From assembly GCA_964030475.1 (NCBI GenBank), contig CAXIPT010000006.1, positions 6,112,231 to 6,176,230 on the forward strand: 64,000 nt of DNA, read 5' to 3'. Numbering within the stretch: position 1 is the first letter of the stretch; the number at the start of each line of letters is the position of its first letter. Shown here piece by piece: positions 45,353 through 56,117 of this stretch. The notes beneath the pieces are model-generated. The model saw nothing but the letters and a program-made list of their open reading frames with translations, was not told the DNA's origin and did not search any database. Source of the stretch: Tethya wilhelma. Lineage: Eukaryota > Porifera > Demospongiae > Tethyida > Tethyidae. The translations under genes and the position numbers were made by a program.

Positions 45353-46067
45353 ATGAGCAATAGAGAGTATAATATTATGTATGCGATGGACTTGGACCTT
45401 ATTAAATTTTGGTAGTTATTTGTTTTGTTCATTGTTTTTTGTTGTTGTTTGTTTGTTTCTTAGCTCATTATATAATAGCTACTCAGTTTTGACCTTACTT
45501 TGTGTCTAGGTCTTTGTTAGAGCGAGCCCCTTCTTTGTGTCTAATTGCTAAGGTAGGTAGTTACTGTTTTAGGCTTGTGTGTGTGTGTTTTTGGCAGTTT
45601 AACTCTGTAAGAAAAGTGGAAAATCAGTCTTCAAATTCAAATTCAATAACATTATTGTTTCTCCAACTTGTGCATGACTGAGAACTTACGTTTACAGGTG
45701 GGCTCACACATACATATTATAGAAGATCTTTTTGCCGAGTAATAGAGTATACAGACAGCCAACAATTACCTATAGTTCTGATAACGGGGGAGCTGGATGG
45801 GGGGGGGGGGAGGGGCGGCATATATACACGGTAAAGATCGTCACTATCATAAATGATATATCGTATCCTATATATGCTACGACCTTTACCGGCTTGGCGA
45901 TCTGCATGCACTGCGCATGCAAAGTGCTGTGCCGCCTCTGGTGCCACCCCTTCCTTGCTGCTACAATTTGCTGCTAACCAGTTCTTGCATGCTCATTGCT
46001 GAGTGAAGTAGACTAGTCTATGCGACAGAACCTATGAGAGAGTTTGAAGGACTTATAATTTGTGAAG
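45353..46067. other. Intergenic, R6 to R7, with a mini inverted repeat
   Basis: GGTAAAGATCGTC at 45,829 faces CGACCTTTACC ending at 45,900, a ~70-base foldback whose end motif recurs near several receptor starts. A G run lies at 45,799-45,811. Confidence 0.5.
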
Positions 46068-48488
46068 ATGACGAGTTCAAAGCAAAGAGAAGAAATCTGT
46101 ATCCGTGTTTCTGTGTTTCAAATTTTGACTTATACTCTTTCTTTATGTCACTACCAACTTCTGCTTTTCAAAACAGGTAAACAGATACAGCAATATCTAA
46201 ATGTTTTAAAATACCATCTGTGATTAAGTTAATAGTAGTCAGTGCACGGACTCTATGAATAATCTTAGTTACAGATTCACACATGACAATTTCTGATTTT
46301 TTTTTGTTGGATCACCGCTTGAATAGGTTCCTGCACCCTAACATCCAACATCACTGGTGGTGCACCTTGTCTTGGAGATGTGATCACCTTCACATGCATA
46401 CAAGACCCTCCTGACTCATTACTTCGATGGAGTATCTTAAGATCAGGGGCTGTACTGGGTTCAAGTCTGTTCATGTTCCCTCCTGATCAACCTCCTCTTG
46501 AATGGACTCTGACAGGAAGTGAACTCAGTGGAACAGCCTCCCTCGTCTCCACCTCTCCCACAGTGGTTTCCACTCTCACAATCACTGTTGCAAGAGCAAT
46601 ACAAGATAAAGATGTGGTGGAATGTGCTGGAGGCTCTCAGCCTGTGCAGACTATACAGATCAATATTGATACGAGTATGAATGGCCTAGCTAAAACAATA
46701 ATTATTGTATGTAACTTGATTCCACTCTTGATCCCATATAGCTCTTTCTTCTCCTCCTGAGAATGTGATGGTATTTGTTGTTGAGAATGGAACTACCACT
46801 GTCACCGTCAATGTAACCTGGGACCCTCCAATAGGAGCTGTAGACAGCTACATAGTTGAGACCTTACCTCAGACAACCACTGTCACAGTCACCTCAGAAA
46901 CTATGGCAACACTTTATCTCCCTTACAACGAGAGATATGTTGTGAATGTCACGGCTGAGAACTGTTTGGGCAACAGTACCCCTGCAATGACTGGTCCTCT
47001 GGAGTTGGGTATGTTTCTTGAGTCCCTACATGCTACATGCATACATAGCCAGGCCAAGCTTGATTTTTCATGGAAGTCAGGCTCTGCCCGGCTACTACTT
47101 GCACATGTCTGCAGTTCAAGTTGTTTCATACTTCATGTCATTGTTACTATAGTTGGTTGTCCTCTCCTGTCCAATCCCAATGCGACCTTTGAACCTTACA
47201 CTAGTTCATCAGTAGGCTCTGTGGTCTCCTACCAGTGTAGACCAGGGTTCATTCCAGAGGGGAGGGTGATGTCTGTGTGTGGGGGAGATGGAAGGTGGAA
47301 CCCTGATCCTGAACAGTTTGACTGCATTCATGGTAAATTCAATAACTCAGTGCACAGCACATTGTTAAGCTAGCTACATTCTTGCCATCTATAAGTGATT
47401 GTATTTAATCTCTCTTCAGTTAACTGTGGACCTCCTGATCTTCCTGTGAATAGCAGTATACTCAGTGATCCTATAAGTAGTGAGTACAGAAATGGATCAG
47501 TGGTCACATTCCAGTGTAACGAGGGTCTGCTTCCCTTTCATAATATCACTACTGTCTGTACCAGTGAAGAGAGATGGTCCCCAGACCCTCAGGAGATAGA
47601 ATGCTTAAGAGAGGAACCAGGTTGGTATAGATTTTTTCCCATGAAGAGCAGTGTTTTGCTCTAGAAATTTTAGTAGAGTGTCAACAATTTTATGCTGTTT
47701 ATAATAATATTATCTTAACAATGTCATGTTTATAAAAATTGAAGGGTACACATTGTACAAAATTTCAATCCATTTGGTTTGTCAACTATATCTTTTGGGA
47801 GTCCAAAAATCGTTTTAGTGGTCCATAGACTCCTGAATACCTTTTACAGCAAACACTGGTGAAGATTATTATATTGTATGACATAATGAATTGTCATTAT
47901 GCTTCACATGTAGCTCACTGTTCTCCTCCTGCCATTCCAAGAGGTGTTGCTGTTGATAATGTGACTTTAACTACCCTAATCTTTGGTTGTGATGAAGGGT
48001 ATTACCCTCAGGGGACAATGACAGCTGTGTGTGTGGATGTCGATAATGATACCTGGAGTCCTGACCCTGCTACCTGGGAGTGTACATCCATAGCAACAAC
48101 GACTACTGCAGGCACGACCTCAGGCTCCTCTACAGTAACTGTTATTCTTGCAACAAGAGGACCAACTTCTCAGTCTATTGGTTCTGTAATTTGGATTGCT
48201 GTTGGTGCATCTATAGCCATACTTTTGGTGACTCTCCTTATAATCGTAACCTGTGCTTGTCTCATAGCGGTGATTGTGACAAACAAGAGGATGAAGACAC
48301 TGCCAGTTAGCAACGTGACTAATAGTGGTGGTGGAGTTTGTCTAGAACCCACCAAATCCGAGGACAATCCTCCCAACTCTGATGGGATCTATGATGAAAT
48401 CGTACCCAAACCACCTGCCAAAACCATTGAACTCCAGGAGAATTCTGCATATGGACAGATTCGTAACTTTATGTATCTTAAAAAATAA
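46068..48488 (+). CDS. R7: type-1 receptor-like protein, Ig-FN3-3 Sushi-TM
   Basis: Exons 46068-46176, 46327-46674, 46742-47008, 47153-47332, 47420-47620, 47914-48488 give an intact 559-residue protein with all introns phase 1. The first exon (MTSSKQREEICIRVSVFQIL...) matches that of R10 in its last residues (CHYQLL), which supports this start. Ig (CLGDVITFTC ... LLRWSIL ... VVECAGG), FN3 (SSPPENVMVFVV ... VTAENCLGNS), and Sushi 1-3 follow. A Ser/Thr linker, TM (WIAVGASIAILLVTLLIIV), and a tail with GIYDEIVP and SAYGQIRNF complete it. Sushi 3 and the TM share one exon, unlike R10, so an intron was lost or gained. AATAAA lies about 41 bases after the stop. Confidence 0.85.
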
Positions 48489-48968
48489 TTATATATTATG
48501 ATGTTGTTATGGTTGCATGCAATGCAATAATAAATATTATTATCTACCGTACGCGTATTATTATTATCTGTAATTTTTGTTTATCACAGGTATCTCAGTT
48601 GTACAATTCATATAATAATTATTTGTATGCATAAGCAAACATAATAGAGTCATGCAAAAATTGTAATAAAAACTATTGTTGTAGATTGTCAGTTAGCTAG
48701 ACAATGCTATTTAAATTTCAACCTTAAAAGCCTATAATTATATTGTTTTGACAGACCCAATGAACCCGAATGCACAGTAAAAACATTGAGTTGTACATGT
48801 GTGGACTAAAACAATATAAGTCAACTTATAGGGGCAAAGGTTAAAAACAATCATAACAAATTATGATAGCTAACTGTACGTCTGGGACTTGTCCTAGATA
48901 AGTGGTTGGGTGCTCCTTGGATGACTGTGTGGAATCATACAACATGAGCACAACGTTAAGATTACAAT

Positions 48969-49448
48969 TACATTCGATAACATTCTACGTACCATTTCAA
49001 TGGTTTCCAATTGATCCTCACTGTGGACTGGTGGGCTAGAAATAGAAACACAAAACTTTTATCGGCTCTGTGACAAATTTGACCTTCCCAGAAAACAAAT
49101 AGCCATACTATTGTGTGTGATACATAAACAATCTCCTTACCCTCCACTTTTGAACTATAATCTATCTGTGACAGTTGGCTTCTCCATTTGTTCAGGTTCA
49201 TACTACCACTGGAGGACATACCTACACACAAAAGAAGAAGAAAAAGAATTTCCTTGAATTGAATCATTCAAGACAATAATAGGGTCTGTGTGCTGAAAGA
49301 GGCAATCGACAATGATTAAAATAATAGCTATACAAACTTTGGAGCAAGGAAGTACATCAACAAAATTAATTGTGAAGACAGTGAAGAATGGAACAGACAC
49401 ATTACCAAAAAAAATGCTGTAATGTACAGTGTCTCACAACATTTCAAA

Positions 49449-49479
<31 letters not shown>

Positions 49480-50975
49480 TCAAACTACAAGAAACAAACC
49501 ATCACCACTGACATTAATGGTTGCTTGCAAAAAGTACATTCAACATCTTTTTGCTCAATTCATACCATTGTTTGTATTCATTGTTTGTATTCATATCATT
49601 TGTATTCATTGTTTGTATTCATATCATTGTTGTCCTGGTACTGTCCGACTATGACTCCAAACCCCACCCACAGACCAACGGCCGCCACCAGTAGCAGGAG
49701 AGAGAGGAGCAGGAGGAGGATGAACAGGATGTGCCACACCCTCTTTTGACCATTGACTGCATGTATGGGGTGAGACAAAATTTAATGTTGTTTCAATTCA
49801 GTACAAGTTAGACTTACATTTTTGTTCTTGATGAGTTTGACTATCATGATGACTTTAACTTTAATGACAAGAAGCACAGTGTTGACGATCCACAGAGCTC
49901 CTCCCACAGCTATGAGGATGATGTTTAATAGCTCAAGGAGGTCTGAAGGAAAGTAGAAAGGGTTCAAATTAAATGTTCCAAACAATTATTAAACTTGAGT
50001 AATGCAATTGCAAAATAATGATTGACATGTACACGCCCATTAGAACGGTCCACTCTAAGCTTATAGACCACGTACAATTTCATTTAATAATAATTACCTT
50101 GACGGCTCTATAGGCCATTTTCTGTATATACATGTAAGTAGCTAACACAGAATTCAGACCTACTCACCATCACTTCCTCTCTCCACACACGTAGCCACTC
50201 TCTTCCATGACCTGTCAACATGGTCTTGTAGCAGAAGACACCATTCTCTGTTGTGATGCTCCCCTCTGGAGTTGACAGAAGACACCGAGGGTCTAATTCA
50301 GGGGTAATTTGAGTCCCAAGAGTGGACAGTGAACAACCTGTAGTGTGTGTGTGTGGTGATGGAGTACATGGATAGGTGGGTGGGTGTGCATTTGTGCACA
50401 TAATTATGTCAAATTTGATAAACATAAAGAAATCCAAGAAAAGAGGAATTTAATGTGATGCACTGTTTTAATAAACTTTTAATTGGAACAAAGCTAATAA
50501 TTACAACATGCATGGTTAGATCTTGTCCATCAAGTTTCTTATTTTGTATGAATTTCATGTCAACTGCTCTATGTATGCACATGTGTACATCAATTTTGTT
50601 ATGATTTGAAATTAAATTTCCTACACAGCTTGTTTATACAAGCACAATCTTAGATCAGGCCTACAAAGGAAGGTATGTAAACACATTAATCTCTTGACAA
50701 GAACATAAATCTCCATAAAATCTATGTACTCAAAAGTTGCTTTAGACTTTTAAGAGAAGGGAAGTGATGTTGTGGTCAAATCAAGAACGCTAACAAGATC
50801 AAGCAGAATAAAATATAACATCGTACAAATGTGATTTTGTAGTTTATACCTGTATCTGGCTCCATGTGTTGGCTATTCCAATGAGGACTCCATTAGACTG
50901 GTTGTAGACCGGGTAGCTCTTACAGTCAGCGAGGGGAGGGGGGACTGGGTGGGCGTGTGAGGGGAAGAGGATGAT
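48969..50975 (-). pseudogene. Candidate exons of an unrecognised membrane protein, minus strand
   Basis: Splice-bounded minus-strand pieces: 50,850-50,930 (SYPVYNQSNGVLIGIANTWS), 50,168-50,337 (Cys-containing ectodomain-like, GCSLSTLGTQITPELDPRCL), 49,818-49,942 (hydrophobic helix, LNIILIAVGGALWIVNTVLL), and about 49,630-49,756 (second hydrophobic helix, ILFILLLLLSLLLLVAAVGL), with further small frames to 48,969. The phases I infer do not join cleanly, so exons are missing, wrongly bounded or decayed. A diverged copy of the first exon lies at 59,637-59,720 on the same strand. I do not recognise the family. Confidence 0.35.
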
Positions 50976-51565
50976 GTCTTGAATCAATATTCATCAGGTG
51001 TGGTTTTGAATCGATACTAAGTGACCCCGATAGTGTGGGTACATTGAATTGAGTTACTCATGTTTGTGAGATTGTCCCATCTAAACTTCACAGTTGACTG
51101 CACACAGCTGTACCCCATACCCCCCACCAACAATATTAATGATCTCTCACATGTGAACATTCCATTGGGTAACAAACAGGGGGCCATGCACATGGGGGGT
51201 CAGTGCATGGGGGCCCATGGGGGATCAGTGGGGAAAGTGGTATGTTATGCATGATTGGTGTGGAACTATAGGTGAGTGGTCACTGGACCATGCATTGATT
51301 TATCTACACCCAAAATTATCTAACTTCAACAGGCATACAATATAATTTATGATTCCCATGTTCATACAATTACCTTCCCAGATTCTTTCTCGCATACATA
51401 AATTGTGACTCACTCACACATATTTTCTCTACGTCTTTGTAAGAATGACTAGCTTCAAGTAGACTCCAAAACTTTTTGAATCACCATGGCGGCTTAATTT
51501 GTTGCTTACATCTTTGACGACCTTTACTCGAGAAGTTCCTTCCTCCCGCGGAGGCACACAATCAC

Positions 51566-52482
51566 ATGGATGAAAGTTTGGGTACGTTTGTCGCTGTAGT
51601 AAGTCTACTGTGTTGCATAACTGTACAAGGTTTGTATAACCCTGTTTAGTAAAGCTGAGAGGGTTTATATGATAATGATATTCATGATATGGTCTGACGT
51701 TAATAGAGCATGATTGCATTCCAATTATGTAACCAAAAGAGTAGAGGTTAGCTGTTGGAGTTGATATGTATGTGTGCTGTGTTAGTCTATCGAGCTAGAC
51801 CCTTTTTTCTTTAGCTCGATAGACTAGTGCTGTGTCAGCAAAGGCACTGAATTGATACTCACATGTTGCACCTCCTCTAGCATTGATCGATGGCTGGGTC
51901 ACATGACTGGAATGCTAATTAAGAAACTTGCTAGCTCAGTCCACTGTCCTGTCTTATCTCCTCTAGCTGATAATAGATGCATGCAGTAAGGTAATATAGC
52001 CCAAGCATCATGTGTGTCATGACTAGTGAGACTCCTGTGTGATACTCAGCCTCAAATGAAGTTGGCATGCTCGGATGCCTGACCAAAATCTCTATGACAT
52101 GTCCATAATAAATGACTATTTTATTTATTGTTACATCCTGGCTCTCTACAGAAGGATCTGTAAATATTCTCTCATCCAACTACGATGGTGTGGCTTGTCT
52201 CCAAGAGGAGGTGGTCTTCACCTGCACTATCACTGCGGGTAACTTGAGATGGAGTGTCGTACAGACCTCAGGGGCTCGATCAGCAGTCCACCTCTTTCAT
52301 TGGTGGTGATACAACTACAAGAGAACTTAACGTTCCTGGTGTTGGTGTGTTCACAGCAGCTGCCACCATCAGTCCTCCTAACTTTATCTCCACCCTAGCA
52401 ACCACTGCCACTAGTAGACTGGAAGGAGTGAGAGTGAGGTGTTTGGATCTTGATAATGTGGTGACCAATGAGGTAACAGCAA
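51566..52482 (+). pseudogene. R8: signal and Ig exons of the third receptor type
   Basis: Signal exon 51,566-51,629 (MDESLGTFVAVVSLLCCITV, phase 1) and Ig exon 52,152-52,482 (ACLQEEVVFTCTITAGNLRW ... GVRVRCLDLDN). The Ig exon changes frame near 52,265-52,275, and its 331-base length is one base over a multiple of three. A donor (GTAGGT) follows, but the sequence then runs into an inverted segment at 52,526, so no downstream exon follows in this orientation. Confidence 0.6.
51785..51829. repeat. Small inverted repeat AGTCTATCGAGCTAGA (R8 copy)
   Basis: Same arms as 37,712-37,784 with a shorter loop. Confidence 0.6.
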
Positions 52483-52525
52483 GTAGGTTGTGAACAACAG
52501 AACATTTGAAATCGATACAATACAC

Positions 52526-53092
52526 TGTGGGAGGAATGGTTCCACAACCCACCGCAGAAGTGTATCATTCGTTGTACAAGTGAGGACCACCTCAGTCTGA
52601 CAGCTGTACACAGTTCCATTTGGCACAAGCTGTAGTACTTGTGCTGACAGAGGATGACACCACACTGAAAATAACACCTGAAACAAATAAACGTACGATG
52701 GATTATGACACAGTAAGATCAAGTTTTATGGTAGAACAAAACAAAACAATCCATATAAGTGCATGTAGATAAATAATTGAAAGCACAAAATTAAAGTGCC
52801 TATAACCTTTAACCCCACCTACTAGTGCTACTTCTACCATTTATTAATTTTAGTAATTGCCACACCCAGTTTGAATTTAATCGTGAGCTTTAGTGATTCT
52901 ATATATGCCTCATAAAACAACCAAGGCAACACATAAATACATAAATCCTGCAAAACCTAGAACCAAGGGTGGCCATGGTCAGATACTTGTATACCTTATA
53001 AACCTCTAAATCCTCTTCAAAAACCACCTATTTCTTGTACCTGCTTTTGTAGACTTGCAATCACTTACCAGCAAAAACCAACAACTTGCCAT
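52526..53092 (-). pseudogene. Inverted type-2 signal and truncated Ig exon
   Basis: On the minus strand a 24-base exon at 53,092-53,069 (MASCWFLL, GTAAGT donor) is followed by an Ig exon starting at 52,677 (VLFSVWCHPLSAQVLQLVPN ... LLRWVVEP) that stops matching R12 at 52,526, in the middle of the domain. Order, phase 0 and sequence match R12 exons 1-2. It is probably the displaced 5' end of R9. Confidence 0.7.
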
Positions 53093-53339
53093 ACAAGAAT
53101 CAACACCCATCATTAGAAAGTCAAGACAGAGAGAGCACAATAACAGAGTACAGCTTTGTAATCATCACATGACACTGTGTATAATTTATAATGTCCAATT
53201 CCTGTATGTATATCAGAAGTAAAGATACCAAATATTTAGTACATGCGATCACAAGAATTTCAATTATAATCATGAATATGCACTTTCTAGACCGCCTTCT
53301 TTTTTTTGTCAGATTTAAACTTACTGGATTACTGCTGAC

Positions 53340-53510
53340 TTAGCAAGGCTGCATGAGAAGAGGAAAGGTAGTTTCAACTGTAAGAGCACACTCCCAGGTA
53401 GCAGGGTCAGGTCTCCAGGTATCAGTCTCATTGTCCCCTGAGGGGAATCATCTCAACCAAACTCTGTTGTGTCAGGAGTCACTTTGACATCGAGGGAAGA
53501 GCTGTTGGTG
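53340..53510 (-). pseudogene. Inverted Sushi-domain remnant
   Basis: On the minus strand, CCCCTCAGGGGACAATGAG and CTGACCCTGCTACCTGGGAG match the third Sushi exon of R7/R10, but the frame is broken. It lies in the same inverted segment, and relative to the truncated Ig exon it has the order seen at R11-R12. Confidence 0.6.
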
Positions 53511-53622
53511 TGTATATTGTACCAATTTCAAATGTTCTGATGTTCACTATTTCATGACAACAAAGACCTACTTGCAATGTGTATTGCTGCCTCATCGGTC
53601 ACTCCATTCTCACTCTCACAGG

Positions 53623-53626
<4 letters not shown>

Positions 53627-53718
<92 letters not shown>

Positions 53719-53881
53719 NNNNNNNNNNNNNNNNNNNNNNNNNNNNNNNNNNNNNNNNNNNNNNNNNNNNNNNNNNNNNNNNNNNNNNNNNNNNNNNNNN
53801 NNNNNNNNNNNNNNNNNNNNNNNNNNNNNNNNNNNNNNNNNNNNNNNNNNNNNNNNNNNNNNNNNNNNNNNNNNNNNNNNN

Positions 53882-53917
<36 letters not shown>
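53627..53917. repeat. (GT)n microsatellite with a 163-base assembly gap
   Basis: GT repeat at 53,627-53,718, N at 53,719-53,881, GT repeat to 53,917. The true length is unknown. Open frames through it (Val-Cys or Thr-His runs) are artefacts. Confidence 0.95.
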
Positions 53918-53921
<4 letters not shown>

Positions 53922-54617
53922 GCCCATGGAATCATATCTCCAGCTATAATCATTCACTCTGCAGGTGTTCCTGACCCACCACTCATGGAGACCATAAATG
54001 TGATGAGCAAGTTTGCCACTGAAACCTTCGTGTCCATTGACCTGGAATGGACTCCACCTGACAGTGTAGCCATTTCACACTACAATGTATTCGTGAATGG
54101 TTCATCGACTCCTGTGGATAGTGTAGACAACCGAACTACTATCACTATGGACCACAGTGAAACTGGTCAACAAGTTGTCCTCATACTGACCCTCTCTACT
54201 GTGAATGAATGTGGAGTGGAATCAGGTCTTAGTGGAGAATTTCTTGTGGTTATTCCCATTAATTCGACCTCTGTGAAGGAAATTCAAAATACTAGTAGGT
54301 TATAATAAATACTGTATAGAACTTTTTTTTTTGGAGGGAAACAAATTTCACAGTTTTGCTAACAATAGGTATTTGCGAATTTTAATTTCACAGCTTTCCT
54401 GCTAACCAAATGTTGCAATTGTACTACATGGCAAAATCCAGTCAAGGATCACGGTAGAATTCGCAAAAGTTGCTTCCTGTGAAAAAAAATGCCCTATACA
54501 GTAATTGTGTGTTGGGGATCAATCAAGCCTCATTTCAAGACTGTCAAGTGGGTGACAACAAAAACAATGAACATGAGCTGGTATATTCGTATAAGTTGAA
54601 AGTGATTTTGCTGACTC

Positions 54618-54626
<9 letters not shown>

Positions 54627-54673
<47 letters not shown>
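54627..54673. repeat. (GA)n microsatellite in R9 intron
   Basis: About 47 bases of GA repeat. Confidence 0.95.
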
Positions 54674-54677
<4 letters not shown>

Positions 54678-54783
54678 ACTTCATTTACCAGGCTTCAATT
54701 CCTTTCCCTAATGATAAGTGCATGAAATGAGGCTTAAGTTTCTTCCACAGAGTTAGAGGAAAGTTGTGTTTTTATAGCCTCAT

Positions 54784-54863
54784 CCCCAGGCTCCCCTTTG
54801 ACCTTTCACTTATTGAAAGGAAAATGGGAATCTGGGAGTAAAAGGTCAAAGGGGAGTCTGGGG
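54784..54863. repeat. 80-base hairpin in R9 intron
   Basis: CCCCAGGCTCCCCTTTGACC faces GGTCAAAGGGGAGTCTGGGG with a ~40-base loop. The left arm also occurs at about 42,900-42,925 in R6. Confidence 0.75.
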
Positions 54864-55768
54864 TTACGACTAAGTTTTTGATGGATACAGCTTAGCATGT
54901 AGAGCCATGGACTCATTTCAATTTTGTTCTTGTTTTTCCCCCTCTATAGATATAACAATTATTGTTGGATCTGTTCTTGGTACACTGAGTTTCCTCTGTG
55001 TGATAGTTATAATTGGACTAGCTATAGGACTGGGGATTCACAAATCCCGAAAGCAAGAAAAGGTGACTATAAACTATGCAAATTCATTTTTTTTAGTTAA
55101 GAGACTGAGATTAAATTGGTTCCCTTTCAGTTACCATCTTCCAGTATTATTCATAATAAGTTGGAATTCAGTTTTAATTTTCCAGGTTAACCTGCGACAC
55201 ATTGTGCTTTGTAAAGTGATCTGGCTAATTGTATTATTATATGCTTTTAATTTGGATGCACTGAGGGTTTGTGTGCACCATGAATCAGTGCCTTCATTGT
55301 ACTTTTTTTTACTTTTTATCCCACAAGAGTTTGTTTTTTTTTGTAGAAAATTTGTCCCCCCCCCCTTGTATGCAGCACTGCGGCCCATTCCTACACTTGT
55401 ATAATAAGTGTGGCTAGCTAAAATTTTGGAACAAGGCATGTCTCTATTTCGCCACATGACTACTTCATTTTTCATTTTTGATCCATCATCCTCATCAGTG
55501 TCATAAACATGGTTTGAAGTTGAACAATGCTGTACCAGCCTATATTAGTATTCCTGCCAATCAGTTGGCTAAGCAGCTAGTAGAGTAAACTTTAACAGGC
55601 AGGCAGCTTAGATTAAATCACTGATTCACTGGCCAAGACCAATAGACATGAAGTAGTCATGTGTCAAAATAAATACTTTTTTGGTTCAATTGTTATGCAC
55701 TTCATGATAATAGATAGCGTAATTAATTGTTGTTGTTTTAGACTGAAAGTAAAGAAGAAAAAAGCTGA

Positions 55769-56117
55769 AGTCTCTGGAAACTGAACAGGACAATAATGCA
55801 ACTGGAAACAACTGAATGAGCAGTTTTAGATCAAGTCCCTACTATTTATAATAGTAATGAGTGTTGCAGAGTCATATCACTAGAATAATACTAATATTGA
55901 CTTAGTTCATGTATATAATTGTATTGAGGAAAATTTTATCATGCATGATCGATATCCAACCAACTTCAGATATGGATTCTAGGAAAGGGGTCGTCGTAGC
56001 GAAATAGCTAGCTGAGCTGACGTGACGTACGTACGCGGCCATGATGCGCGCGATATGCGCATGCGCAGTCCAAGATTCTAAATCTCATGCGCATGCAAGA
56101 GTCACAGCGGCAGAGAT
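55769..56117. other. Intergenic, R9 to R10
   Basis: Contains alternating purine-pyrimidine DNA (GCGCGCGATATGCGCATGCG) 60-75 bases before the R10 start. No gene. Confidence 0.35.

Larger units (their letters stand above)
53965..55768 (+). pseudogene. R9: 3' part of a type-2 receptor gene, FN3-TM-short tail
   Basis: Exons 53965-54294 (FN3: TINVMSKFATETFVSIDLEW ... STVNECGVESGLSGEF), 54950-55062 (TM: IIVGSVLGTLSFLCVIVIIG, then HKSRKQEK), and 55742-55768 (tail TESKEEKS and stop). The frame is intact and phases fit R12. The membrane exon ends in an ordinary GT donor, unlike R6 and R12, and the tail is eight residues. No plus-strand signal or Ig exon lies upstream; its likely 5' exons are inverted at 52,526-53,092. 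The last intron carries a related hairpin-family repeat (55,380-55,670). An assembly error at the gap could also separate the exons. Confidence 0.65.

Noticed and set aside
53552..54305. Long open frames of Val-Cys or Thr-His repeats around 53.6-53.9 kb
   Set aside because: They are translations of a GT/CA microsatellite and an N gap, not proteins.
54907..55404. 165-codon frame reading through the R9 membrane exon
   Set aside because: The helix is real, but the continuation after 55,062 is intron, with a good GTGACT donor and repeat DNA.
56040..56066. Z-DNA-like GCGCGCGATATGCGCATGCG as a promoter signal for R10
   Set aside because: Suggestive position, but no equivalent sits before R2 or R7, so I do not call it regulatory.
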